From Natrinema longum (GTDB lineage Archaea; Halobacteriota; Halobacteria; Halobacteriales; Natrialbaceae), in contig NZ_CP071463.1 of the NCBI RefSeq assembly GCF_017352095.1, positions 248,001 to 312,000 on the forward strand: a DNA stretch of 64,000 bases, in the 5' to 3' direction. Below the pieces are notes generated by a model. It was not told the origin of the DNA and ran no database searches. It was given only the letters and a program-made list of their open reading frames with translations. The translations under genes were made by a program, and so were the position numbers. The stretch's first letter is position 1; each line of letters opens with the position of its first letter. This document shows positions 36,613 to 44,495 of the stretch, piece by piece.

Positions 36613-37057
36613 TCGATCCAGGCAGTCACTCCGCGCGGGTTTTCGACGGTGTGCCATCTCTCGCGGCCGACAGCCACGTCTGACTCCACAAGCGCGTTCC
36701 GGAGGAGGCCTCCCCCGTCGCGGGATCGGCGGCCACGAATGCCGCGACCTCGGCGGTCGTGAGCCTCGAGTCGGCACCGCCGGTGGCGAGCGACTGCCCG
36801 CGGACCGACGCCGACTCGAGTTTCCCCGTCTCCGAAACCCCCTTGCTCACCGTGTTCCCCCTCGAGTCCCCCTTCTCACCACGATTCCCTCTCCCCCGTC
36901 CCCCTGCTCACCGCGATTCCCTTCCCTCGAGCGAGGGGCTCCGATCCGAACTCGGGGCCCGCGGGCGGTGGCTGCCGATCGCGTCGCGGGCGGGTCGTGT
37001 GGGGCCGAGCGATCGCGTGGACTCCCCTTCGGAGACCGCCGATCGGGAGCCGCCGCT
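36613..37057. other. Intergenic region with weak minus-strand ORF
   Basis: 445 bp. A 74-codon GTG-started minus-strand frame (36626-36850) exists but has no motif and no clear promoter. A C/T-rich stretch near 36840-36930 repeats TCACC-n-GATTCCC-like units. No RNA gene is seen. Confidence 0.4.
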
Positions 37058-37198
37058 TCAGGTGAGCCGCGCGCCCTCGTCGTCGAGCGCGAGCGCGCAG
37101 TCGTCACAGAGCCACCAGCCGATCAGCGGATCGCGTTCGGGAAGCACCGCGCCGCAGTCGGGGCACCGCCTGGGCTCCTCGTCTCGAGTCCCGGTCAT
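37058..37198 (-). CDS. 46-residue zinc-finger microprotein, translationally coupled
   Basis: MTGTRDEEPRRCPDCG... continuing to WWLCDDCALAL and ending ARLT. CPDCG and CDDC form a four-Cys zinc site. The ATG (37196-37198) overlaps the TGA of the upstream wHTH gene as ATGA, a standard translational coupling signal. It may therefore work with that regulator. Confidence 0.78.
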   Translation of the reverse strand: MTGTRDEEPRRCPDCGAVLPERDPLIGWWLCDDCALALDDEGARLT

Positions 37199-37686
37199 TC
37201 GTCCCCCTCGGGGTCTCGAGGGGCGGCCTCGCCCGTTCGGGAGGGACCGTCTCCCGCCCGTGACGCGGGCTCGTCAGCGGCGTGGGACGTGGCCGCGCAG
37301 GCTTCGAGGAGGGCGTCGGTGCGCCGCGCGAGCAGGCTCCGCCCCGCGTCGGTGGGGGTGTAGTCGCTCGTGCGCTCGTCGACCCGGCGGCTGACCAGCA
37401 GGTCGCGGCCGACCAGCGCGGCCAGGGTCGACTGGAGCTGGACGTGGTCGACGTAGGGGTAGGTGCGCTCGAGGGCGTGCGTGATCGCGCGCTGGTCGGT
37501 GGTGTCGGCCTCGCCCTCGAGGCGGGCGATCGCCGCGAGCAGGTCCCGCTGGAAGGCGGTGAGCTCGATCCAGGTAGGGCTGTCCTCGTGGCTCGGGGCT
37601 GTCGTGCACTGGGTGTCGCGGTGGTCGGGTGGCGATGCGTCCGCTCGAGCGGGGGTTTCACAATCCCGCGAATCGTCGTCGAACAT
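37195..37686 (-). CDS. PadR-like winged-helix regulator
   Basis: 163 residues from ATG 37686 (MFDDDSRDCETPARADAS). A disordered acidic N-terminus is followed by a wHTH: WIELTAFQRDLLAAIARLEGEADTTDQRAI, recognition region DHVQLQSTLAALVGRDLLVSRRV and wing YTPTDAGRSLLARR. A Pro/Glu-rich tail ends the protein. It precedes and overlaps the 46-residue zinc-finger gene, suggesting a two-gene regulatory operon. Target unknown. Confidence 0.78.
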   Translation of the reverse strand: MFDDDSRDCETPARADASPPDHRDTQCTTAPSHEDSPTWIELTAFQRDLLAAIARLEGEADTTDQRAITHALERTYPYVDHVQLQSTLAALVGRDLLVSRRVDERTSDYTPTDAGRSLLARRTDALLEACAATSHAADEPASRAGDGPSRTGEAAPRDPEGDE

Positions 37687-37913
37687 GGCTTGTGTGCCTG
37701 CGTACGCGAGCCACGCGGACCCGGTGTCTGTAGCACCGGACCGCATTTTCGAGAGATTCGACGAAGAGTCGACTCTCTGCGAAGCCCGCGGTTGCTATTT
37801 CTTCTCGAGGCGATATAAAGCCTTCTACGATATTGTAGAGTTTTATCTACGTTATCGTCTAACCACTCGAGCGTTCCGAACGATGTAAGAAGCCGGTCAG
37901 AAACGGATAACTG

Positions 37914-38177
37914 ATGCGTAAACCCGGTGACTGGATGCAGAATCCGACAGATGATCGGATTCTCGAGGTTCTGAATACCGGGTTAGAGCTCGGCCCGACC
38001 ACGATCGGGAGAAACATCGATCGCGATCGAACCGGCGTCAGTCGGCGGCTGTCCAAGTTAGTGGAGTACGGGCTCGTCGACCGAGTCGATGAAGGCTACT
38101 ACGTTATCACCGATCTCGGGGAGCAATATCTCAATGGGGAGCTTGATGCGGACGGACTCGAGTCGGATGCTAATTGA
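37914..38177 (+). CDS. PhiH1-repressor-like winged-helix protein
   Basis: An 87-residue wHTH: MRKPGDWMQNPTDDRILEVL is the hallmark start of haloarchaeal PhiH1-like repressors; GPTTIGRNIDRDRTGVSRRLSKLVEYGLVDRV forms the DNA-binding helices, and YYVITDLGEQYLNGELD the wing. Such proteins are frequent on proviruses and integrated elements. It lies at the left side of the lower-GC island. An imperfect dyad TCTAC-n6-GTAGA (37824-37839) lies upstream. Confidence 0.85.
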   Translation: MRKPGDWMQNPTDDRILEVLNTGLELGPTTIGRNIDRDRTGVSRRLSKLVEYGLVDRVDEGYYVITDLGEQYLNGELDADGLESDAN

Positions 38178-38504
38178 ATAGTTCTCCTTCACAAGCATTC
38201 ACCACTGCTTTCGTCGTGTTGCAGTCGTAGCAATCAGCTGCGTTCGATCGCGTCTCGTCAATACGACAATCGCCGTTGGTTCTGATTCGTACACTTGTCC
38301 ACACGACCCCGGAAATCCTAGTGTCTCGACTAACGGAATGGGTATCTCGACCCTCTATCAGTGGAAGTCGTCGTTCATCCAGCAGAGAACATGGTTCCAA
38401 ACGATGTACCGACTCGAAATAAACACACGACGATCTGGATCTCGTATGCATATCGAGAATCTAATTTTGACGACGGACAACCAAAGGGGAGCGGAGGCTT
38501 CCAA
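38178..38504. other. Intergenic region at the left edge of the R-M module
   Basis: 327 bp of lower-GC sequence with only short frames lacking motifs. No attachment-site copy of the tRNA-Trp 3' end and no repeat was found by eye. Confidence 0.4.
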
Positions 38505-39383
38505 TCAGACTACGTCGGAAATGCGCGAGTAATCAATAGCTTGTGTTCGTAACTCGATACTGTCGTCATACGCGTTGTAGATACTCTTGTCGATCTTCCC
38601 CCCATCTCGACCGTCATAGTGCATTTCATGCCACCAAATATGCTTCAGACACTGTGCATCGTTGAGGCCACCGATGTCAGTCGTGACCTTGAACAGGACC
38701 TCGGCAAAGTGGAGATCATCTAGTGCCGGCATCTCTGGGTCTGGGTTACTCGGCGACGGGTATTCGTTCGGGAAGACGATCACATCAGGGATGACACGAC
38801 CGTTCTCCGTACGGGCACCTGCTGGCGGGTCGCGGATAATCATATACCGTGGGTCCTCATCTTGGTTTAGTCCCCATCGCACTGCTCGGTTGATTACCTC
38901 GTTCAGCCGAGATGCGGGAGATTTGGTATTGCGAGCGTTCCGCTCGCTCCACAACATCAGGGTGTCAGTATTGGTTGGAACGAGCAGGTGACCGATACTC
39001 TGCCCTTCACCGCCCTTCACGTCCATCGCAAAGATCTCTCCAGTGTTCTTGAGTCGACCTTTGAAATCGATACGTTCACTCCCACGCTGATCGGTGAACG
39101 AGAGGTATCCTTGCTCCTCGGCGGGTTCCAAGAAAACTTCGCGGACAATGTCCTCGTTATCCGCGCCGTGTGACTGTCGGAAGCTTCCACCGAGTGAGAA
39201 GACCGCATCTTTGAGTTCGCGTTGGTAGTCACCGGCGTCAATGTTCCAATCCTCAAATACCTCTGGGTGCTCATTCCCGAGCGATTTGATGAGTTCCTTC
39301 ACCTCATCCAAGGTCTGTTCACGCTCGTCGGTACCTAAATCGGTAAATCCGAGTGTATCTGTCCAAGGGTTATTGTCAGTCAC
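38505..39383 (-). CDS. Putative PD-(D/E)xK restriction endonuclease
   Basis: 292 residues starting GTG at 39383 (MTDNNPWTDTLGFTDLG). The predicted catalytic core is RIDFKGRL...IFAMDVKGGEGQSIG, with Asp106, Asp121 and Lys123 in the PD-(D/E)xK pattern. The rest has no known domain, as is usual for type II enzymes. Context is decisive: 204 bp downstream of an active beta-class DNA methyltransferase and in the same direction. Local GC is lower than the flanking core, suggesting transfer. Recognition site unknown. Confidence 0.75.
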   Translation of the reverse strand: MTDNNPWTDTLGFTDLGTDEREQTLDEVKELIKSLGNEHPEVFEDWNIDAGDYQRELKDAVFSLGGSFRQSHGADNEDIVREVFLEPAEEQGYLSFTDQRGSERIDFKGRLKNTGEIFAMDVKGGEGQSIGHLLVPTNTDTLMLWSERNARNTKSPASRLNEVINRAVRWGLNQDEDPRYMIIRDPPAGARTENGRVIPDVIVFPNEYPSPSNPDPEMPALDDLHFAEVLFKVTTDIGGLNDAQCLKHIWWHEMHYDGRDGGKIDKSIYNAYDDSIELRTQAIDYSRISDVV

Positions 39384-39587
39384 ATAGAATCCCGCACACT
39401 GCGACGGGATAACCTATGAATCCGTGATCAGCTAGGCATAGTCACTCACCTATGTGACGAAGAAAATATAGTTGTACTTCTGTACTCTATAATACATTAT
39501 ATCTTGTAGGACGAGTATCGCTTACTTTTCATAGAGGTCCTCTGAATCTCTTCGATTGCGATTCTCTAAAGTGAGAATATTAGCTGT

Positions 39588-40370
39588 TCAGAATTCAGTT
39601 AATGAGCGTTGCTGTAACGACGCGAGCCGCTCAGCGACAACTTCACGGAATTCCTCATTCAGTTCGTAGCCGATACACTGACGGTCAAATTCGAGAGCGG
39701 AAACCGCGGTTGTCCCACTTCCGAAGAACGGATCAAGCACCGTCTCGCCGGGATCCGTCGAGACCTTGACGATGCGGTTGATGAGCGAGGTTGGGTAGGG
39801 GGCCTTATGTAACACGTTCTGACCCGCAGTCCCTCGCTTCACCGGGTGCCGCCACAGATTACCGAGACGGTGTTTTTCCGTGACAGCAGGGTCTTCGAGA
39901 CCGTTTTGTCCCTCTTCTTCTCGGAATTTGTGGTTCTTCGACTTTGATAGGTAGACGACGTATTCCTTCTTGTTCACCACGTTGCGATCAGTCATGCCAG
40001 CGATGGCGGTCGGCTTGTACCAAGTGACCATATCTTGGAGTACGAACCCAATATCCTCGGCCCGTTCAGCGATATGGTATGGCAGGAATTGGAGATCGCC
40101 CCGCTCCATTACGGTGTCAACAACTACCCACATCGTTCCGTCATCACGCAGTACATCGTAGCACTCACTCCAGACAGCCTCCATCCGGTCGTGGTAGTGT
40201 TCGTACGACTCATCGGCCGTCCCGATTTGATTCTCGTGTCCGTAGTCTTTGAGATCCCAATAGGGTGGTGAGGTGATAACCGACTGTACGGTCCCGTCCT
40301 CGACCTCAGTCATCTCTTCGCTTGTACTCCAGTGTACTTCGAGGTCGTCGATTTCGTCTATGTCGAGCAT
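39588..40370 (-). CDS. Beta-class DNA methyltransferase of the R-M module
   Basis: A 260-residue DNA amino-methyltransferase. Motif IV VITSPPYWDLKDYG (TSPPYW at 33-38), then DGTMWVVVDTVMERGDL, KKEYVVYLSKSKNHKF, and SAM-binding motif I LDPFFGSGTTAVSALEFDRQCIGYELN (DPFFGSGTT at 213-221). The order is beta class, typical of N4-cytosine and some N6-adenine enzymes. Its ATG immediately follows the stop of the upstream paralogue, so both should be made together. Protects DNA from the downstream nuclease. Confidence 0.9.
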   Translation of the reverse strand: MLDIDEIDDLEVHWSTSEEMTEVEDGTVQSVITSPPYWDLKDYGHENQIGTADESYEHYHDRMEAVWSECYDVLRDDGTMWVVVDTVMERGDLQFLPYHIAERAEDIGFVLQDMVTWYKPTAIAGMTDRNVVNKKEYVVYLSKSKNHKFREEEGQNGLEDPAVTEKHRLGNLWRHPVKRGTAGQNVLHKAPYPTSLINRIVKVSTDPGETVLDPFFGSGTTAVSALEFDRQCIGYELNEEFREVVAERLASLQQRSLTEF

Positions 40371-41117
40371 CTATCCACTCACCTCTTCACGTAGCACAGT
40401 CACATCAAGTGGCTCAGCAACGCGCTCCTCATCGGAGACCATATCTTCAATTTCGTTTGTCCAGAGTGTATAGACGGTCTCGCTTTCGTTGGTGCCCACG
40501 AGAACGCACCGACGGAGCGCCTCACGGAGAGGGATTGGCTCAACTTCATCGACCTCTTGGTTATCGGTCTGCGTGCGATCTTCATCTAGCCAGACGTTGC
40601 CTGGGTCCTTGCCGTCAGGGTTGTATCGACGGACCTTGGTGTTGTGGTAGGCGCTGTTACCTTCCTTGCGTTCGCCGCCCCACTCGTTGCCCTCGTATAC
40701 GTGTGCCACACGGATGTCGTCCTTGTGGAACTGATATTCGCGTTTATCTTTCACGAAGAACAGGATTTCATCATATGCCGATTCCATATCGGCTCCACGG
40801 TCTTCCCATCGGTGGACTGTTATCGTGTTCTTCAGGGTGAGTCCTGATTCTTCTCTGGCGTAGTCAGCTACTGCCATCGCAATAGGCCACATACGGCCGT
40901 CTCGGTACGCGTTCGGCGCGACGACCCATAGCGTCTCGGTCGGGTCCATGCGCTCGTAGATAGCGCTCCAGACTCCCTCCGTCGCGCTAAGAACATCTTC
41001 CTGGGTGTCAGCATCTGACACCACTCTTTCGAGATCAACGAGGTACATCTGATTGGTCTCTCGTTTACCCTTTGGGGCACTTGACTGTTGCATCATCTTC
41101 ACAGATAGGTAGGACAT
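40371..41117 (-). CDS. Catalytically dead methyltransferase paralogue
   Basis: About 248 residues from ATG 41117. It aligns by eye along the adjoining active methyltransferase: ETLWVVAPNAYRDGRMWP with GTMWVVVDTVMERGDLQ, YDEILFFVKDKREYQF with KEYVVYLSKSKNHKF, GNVWLDED with GNLWRHPV, and CVLVGTNESETVYTLW with VKVSTDPGETVLDPFF. Catalytic TSPPY is replaced by VDLER and the SAM motif DPFFGSG by TLWTNEI, so it should neither bind SAM normally nor catalyse. A non-catalytic DNA-binding or scaffold subunit is the best inference. ATG 41117 lies 26 nt from a TATA-like TGTATAC, preferred over the TTG at 41168. Confidence 0.8.
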   Translation of the reverse strand: MSYLSVKMMQQSSAPKGKRETNQMYLVDLERVVSDADTQEDVLSATEGVWSAIYERMDPTETLWVVAPNAYRDGRMWPIAMAVADYAREESGLTLKNTITVHRWEDRGADMESAYDEILFFVKDKREYQFHKDDIRVAHVYEGNEWGGERKEGNSAYHNTKVRRYNPDGKDPGNVWLDEDRTQTDNQEVDEVEPIPLREALRRCVLVGTNESETVYTLWTNEIEDMVSDEERVAEPLDVTVLREEVSG

Positions 41118-41181
41118 TACCAATGCATAGGCGCTTGGGTATACATCGCTTATCAGCAATCCATGCAAACCCCAGGACGAG
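41118..41181. promoter_or_regulatory. Divergent promoter of the R-M module
   Basis: 64 bp between the dead methyltransferase (minus) and wHTH regulator (plus). The minus-strand TATA-like TGTATAC spans about 41138-41147; a weaker plus-strand CTTATCA lies about 29 nt before ATG 41182. The boxes are nearly adjacent, so one bound regulator could control both directions. Confidence 0.5.
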
Positions 41182-41418
41182 ATGGGGCTAACACTGACAG
41201 ATGCGAAGCGCAGGATACTCGCCTTACTTGATGAAGAGCCCCGCCACGGCTACGCACTCGCCAACGTCCTCGGCAGACAAGGTCCTACGGTGTACGAACA
41301 TCTACAGGAACTAGAAGAGGCCGGGTATATTGAGGGAAAGCAAGAAGGGCGACGGAAGATTTACTCGCTTACTGAGCGCGGCAAGCTCACTCTACAAGCT
41401 GAACGCGCCGGTGAGTGA
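41182..41418 (+). CDS. Small PadR-like wHTH regulator of the R-M module
   Basis: A 78-residue protein that is almost entirely a winged helix: LTDAKRRILALLDEEPRHGYALANVLGRQGPTVYEHLQELEEAGYIEGKQEGRRKIYSL. The HGYAL element and wing resemble PadR. It is divergent from the methyltransferase/nuclease operon, the position of controller proteins in restriction-modification systems, so timing of nuclease expression is a plausible role (inference). Confidence 0.85.
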   Translation: MGLTLTDAKRRILALLDEEPRHGYALANVLGRQGPTVYEHLQELEEAGYIEGKQEGRRKIYSLTERGKLTLQAERAGE

Positions 41419-41585
41419 ACCGATTACCTGATACAGTAGACCTGATTGGAAGATGTAGAATATCTAAGCAAGGTTTCTGAAGTTCCAGATTACCTCCGGT
41501 CGTTGTTTCGACTGTTTCCTGTGGAACAGAGCTTTCGACTGGAGACGGACAGAAGTGGAGGAGGAATGCTGTGATTTTTGGGTGC

Positions 41586-41641
41586 TGTCGCCTTGGCGAC
41601 ACCCGCCAAGGGGTCGTTCGCGCGAAGTGCGAAACGACCCC
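41586..41641. repeat. Two strong adjacent hairpins
   Basis: TGTCGCC-tt-GGCGACA (41586-41601) and GGGGTCGTTCGC-n7-GCGAAACGACCCC (41610-41641, one bulged base). They sit in 725 bp without a convincing gene (41419-42143) between the wHTH regulator and a membrane protein. They could be a terminator, a remnant mobile element end or an RNA structure; nothing decides between these. Confidence 0.55.
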
Positions 41642-42143
41642 GCAGGTGTTGCGGTGCGATCACGGTTCTGACCCCGCCCTCGAGAAACTGGTTCCAACCA
41701 GAGTTATCTAAGCAGCGATGGTATTCGACCGAGCGTGTAGCACACGGCGAAAACGAGAGTGGTGCTACCACGTGAGCCGGTTCCACGTTCTGCGACTGCG
41801 TCGACGAATCCGAATTCAGTCCCGCTACCGGGAGTCACGTCCGCTCGAGGCCACGGCGTTCGGTCGAATCGCTCCCCGACTTCGCCCACTTCTCGAGGCC
41901 TTCACTCGCGATCATCCCGACGTTCTCGAAGCTATCCGCGTTCAGTCGACAGCAAATCCGATCCATCTCGTTCCTCGAGACTCGCTGTAGCCATCGAGCG
42001 TCGCAACAACGCCGAATCGTTTCCGGCGAAAAACTAGACCGTGCTATTGCGACACACAGCACGTGTTGAACAACATGTCTGTCCTTGCTTTGCGGTTCCG
42101 AACACCTCGAGTGGCGGCACGAACGCGTCCCGACAGTCGGCAT

Positions 42144-42713
42144 CTATTTCTCCTCGGTTCGGTTCAAACGCACACCCAGTACAGCGGTAGCGACGGCTAA
42201 CAAAACCATCCAGACGACTATTGCCGCACCGATGGCGAATAGGAGATTGGGCCCAGCGAGGGCAACAAAGACATCCAGATACCGGACTATGTAATGGGCT
42301 ACCCAGAGAAAGAGGAGCCCCGCAATGATGTAGAGTCCTGTTCCGACTGCCCTTCTCGGAGACTCCTTTCGTACAAGGAACGCGAACGTGAGCACGGTGA
42401 TGACCGGGAATGGAAGTAGCGACTCCCACTGTAAGTTTATAATTGCATAGCTCACGTATCCAGCGACCAGCGCAGTCCCGACCGCTGCGATCGTCACCCA
42501 CACGTCTGTTGGCAGATACCCGTCATCGGATGGCGGTGCTCCCGCCCCCGCCTTCCCGCTCGAGCCGTCTGTCGCCACTTCCTTCGCGGCAGTTGCCTCA
42601 GACTGACCGCTGCCGCATTCAGGGCAACTGTGCCCGCTCTGGACGGTCACACCGCAAGCCTGACAATCCCATATCATCTTTGATTCCTCCGAGAGCGATT
42701 CATATTCGCTCAC
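42144..42713 (-). CDS. Zinc-ribbon membrane protein
   Basis: 189 residues from GTG 42713, or 177 from ATG 42677 (MIWDCQACGVTVQSG). The N-terminal zinc ribbon has CQAC and CPECGSG; four hydrophobic segments follow (VWVTIAAVGTALVAGYVSYAI, LLPFPVITVLTFAFLV, GLYIIAGLLFLWVAHYIV, LLFAIGAAIVVWMVLLAVATAVLGV). Typical of small haloarchaeal membrane proteins in accessory DNA. Function unknown. Confidence 0.72.
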   Translation of the reverse strand: MSEYESLSEESKMIWDCQACGVTVQSGHSCPECGSGQSEATAAKEVATDGSSGKAGAGAPPSDDGYLPTDVWVTIAAVGTALVAGYVSYAIINLQWESLLPFPVITVLTFAFLVRKESPRRAVGTGLYIIAGLLFLWVAHYIVRYLDVFVALAGPNLLFAIGAAIVVWMVLLAVATAVLGVRLNRTEEK

Positions 42714-42802
42714 CTATGCCTATTGAAAAACGTCTTGTGGGGACCAGCTGGCGGTGTTGTCCCTATCTTCTTCGAAGTCGGATCCGAGAGGTCGAGTGAT
42801 AC

Positions 42803-43758
42803 GATCGAACGGCTGTGTTGAATCGCCATACGGCGGTGGATTTCACTGTTTGACGGCCCGCTTGATGTTATAGACGACACACATCAGGGTAATTTCACGG
42901 AACTCTCGATACCAGGTACGCGCTCGCACGGCGTAGCCGAGCGAGCGCTTGATTGCGGAGTTCACGGTTTCAGTCATTGATCGCTGAGCGTACCGATTGT
43001 CGTCAATACGAGCGTTGTGAGCGTGATCGTATGGGGCGAAGATCCGATGTTTGATCAGCGGGCGAATGTCGAGTTCACGGAGCTGGTCGCGGAGCGCTTG
43101 CTTATCGTAGCCCTTGTCAGCGGCAAGGGACCGGAGATCGCCCGCATTCCGGCGGGCGATCTGCTCACAGAGGTCCGCGTCGCTTCCTTCTAACGTTGTT
43201 GAACAGTGGAGATCAAGAACGGCTTGCGTTGCTGTATCGACGAGTTTTGTGACTTTGAGCGTTTGAACGCGGTAATTCGTTCGGTGGCAGTAGTGGCGGC
43301 TCGCACGATCACGTTCGTAGAATGTTGCGTCGATAGCAGCGTGTTCAGAGGGGTTGTGCAGCTGCGCCGAGTGGCGCAGCAGCACTCGACAGACACTCAT
43401 CTCGATCCGATCAAACGACTTACACAGCGTAGATGGATCGGGGAGATCGGCCACGTCAAGGCCGATCTCCCCTGTTATTTGCGGCATTTCCTTCAACAGA
43501 TCGATCGTCATCCGGTAGGACGTATCGAGGTAAATCCGGAGGCAATGCAGCGAAATGAGGGCATAGTCGGCGAATCCGCCGCCACCAGTCGGGGCGGCGG
43601 ATTCGCCTCGTTCACCCGTAACTCTTTGTGCAATCGAGACGCAACGCTCGGTGAAGCGGGAGATTTGTGTCATGGACAACCAAATTTCCCCGCTTCAACT
43701 CCTTCGATTTACTGACCTTCCCCGACGCCGTCTAGTGATTCAACGCAGCCGATCGAAC
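42803..43758. mobile_element. Complete IS5-family insertion sequence with 8-bp target duplication
   Basis: The element spans 42811-43750 (940 bp). Terminal inverted repeats begin GGCTGTGTTGAATC on the left and, read inward from the right, GGCTGCGTTGAATC. Both flanks carry the direct repeat GATCGAAC (42803-42810 and 43751-43758), a perfect 8-bp target duplication as expected for ISH1-type members of the IS5 family. A single intact transposase fills it. An intact duplication indicates fairly recent, untouched insertion. Confidence 0.92.
42843..43679 (-). CDS. IS5-family transposase
   Basis: A 278-residue DDE transposase. Catalytic residues are suggested at Asp117 (AAIDATFYERD), Asp188 (SLAADKGYD) and Glu237 (RSMTETVNSAIKRSLG). 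The N-terminal region holds the helix-turn-helix, and SLGYAVRARTWYREFREITLMC is the usual IS5 C-terminal signature. Full length and intact, so the element is probably still active. Confidence 0.93.
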   Translation of the reverse strand: MSMTQISRFTERCVSIAQRVTGERGESAAPTGGGGFADYALISLHCLRIYLDTSYRMTIDLLKEMPQITGEIGLDVADLPDPSTLCKSFDRIEMSVCRVLLRHSAQLHNPSEHAAIDATFYERDRASRHYCHRTNYRVQTLKVTKLVDTATQAVLDLHCSTTLEGSDADLCEQIARRNAGDLRSLAADKGYDKQALRDQLRELDIRPLIKHRIFAPYDHAHNARIDDNRYAQRSMTETVNSAIKRSLGYAVRARTWYREFREITLMCVVYNIKRAVKQ

Positions 43759-43892
43759 ATATTCTTGATTTATTCTTCCAGGAATAAAGCCTTCCTCATA
43801 TAATTTAGACGTTACGTCAGGATATGGATTTACGTTCTCGATCTCGTAGTAGCTCCCTCTGGCACAAATAGACTGTCCCCGTCCGAGTGGCG

Positions 43893-44112
43893 GTGTTCAG
43901 ATAAGGACTGAAAAGTGAGGCGGAGCGTTTTCCGAGTGCTCTATGCCCGAAAACGCTCGCTTCAACGGTTGTTTAGACGAGATCAACTTAGACATTGTCG
44001 AACGAGAAGTGACACATGTGTTTCTCGAACTGTTTTAGCAACGCCGAAGCAGAAACCGCCGACGAGCGGATCAGATCGTTCAGCTCCGCATGGAATCAGC
44101 TTATTTGAACAC
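43893..44112. mobile_element. MITE-like deletion derivative of an IS6-family element
   Basis: Ends GTGTTCAGATAAG and, inverted, GTGTTCAAATAAG form terminal repeats. Inside, ATG 43943 opens MPENARFNGCLDEINLD..., the conserved start of haloarchaeal IS6-family transposases, stopping at codon 32; in another frame FSNAEAETADERIRSFSSAWNQLI ends at TGA 44108, a plausible C-terminus. The middle is missing, leaving about 220 bp mobilisable in trans. Confidence 0.75.
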
Positions 44113-44394
44113 TACCCCGAAAACAAGGAAAGATATTATAGTCAATGAAAGGAATACTTTGTATTTATTGGAGTATAGTACCTCCATAGCGTCACTAGAG
44201 GCATATACGAATAATGACATCACACCAATCAATATATACAACGTAGATAAGATTGGCTCAACTGTTATGAATGCTATTGCTAGTAAGACCATTCCAATTG
44301 CCACTAGTGCTGTGGATAGTTTTCGCATACGATCGTTCTGAGTGAATCCCATGTAGTTTTCTGTGATTTCAGATATTGTATTCTTATTTAACAC
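44101..44394 (-). CDS. Small three-helix membrane protein, candidate immunity partner
   Basis: A 97-residue AT-rich gene. Helices LSTALVAIGMVLLAIAFITV, ILSTLYILIGVMSLFVYAS and VFLSLTIISFLVFGVVF. It lies just downstream of the Cys-rich precursor gene on the same strand, a usual place for bacteriocin immunity or export helpers; that is inference only. Base composition matches the precursor, unlike the flanking core, so both probably arrived together. Its 3' end overlaps the IS6-derived remnant. Confidence 0.6.
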   Translation of the reverse strand: MLNKNTISEITENYMGFTQNDRMRKLSTALVAIGMVLLAIAFITVEPILSTLYILIGVMSLFVYASSDAMEVLYSNKYKVFLSLTIISFLVFGVVFK

Positions 44395-44495
44395 TATGGG
44401 ACATAGATGTTTTGATTAGATAATATGACCCATTTATAAATCAAATATCGTAAGAAGTTTTATCAATTCATCGGGCTATGAATTATAGCGTAGTG

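Noticed and set aside
36626-36850. 74-codon minus-strand frame
   Set aside because: No motif, promoter or coupling; kept only as a note in the intergenic entry.
38178-38504. Possible left attachment site for a tRNA-Trp-integrated island
   Set aside because: No stretch resembling the tRNA-Trp 3' end was found here by eye, so no att site is claimed.
41835-42143. 102-codon minus-strand frame
   Set aside because: Cys/Arg-rich without a recognised family; could be a decayed transposase but evidence is lacking.
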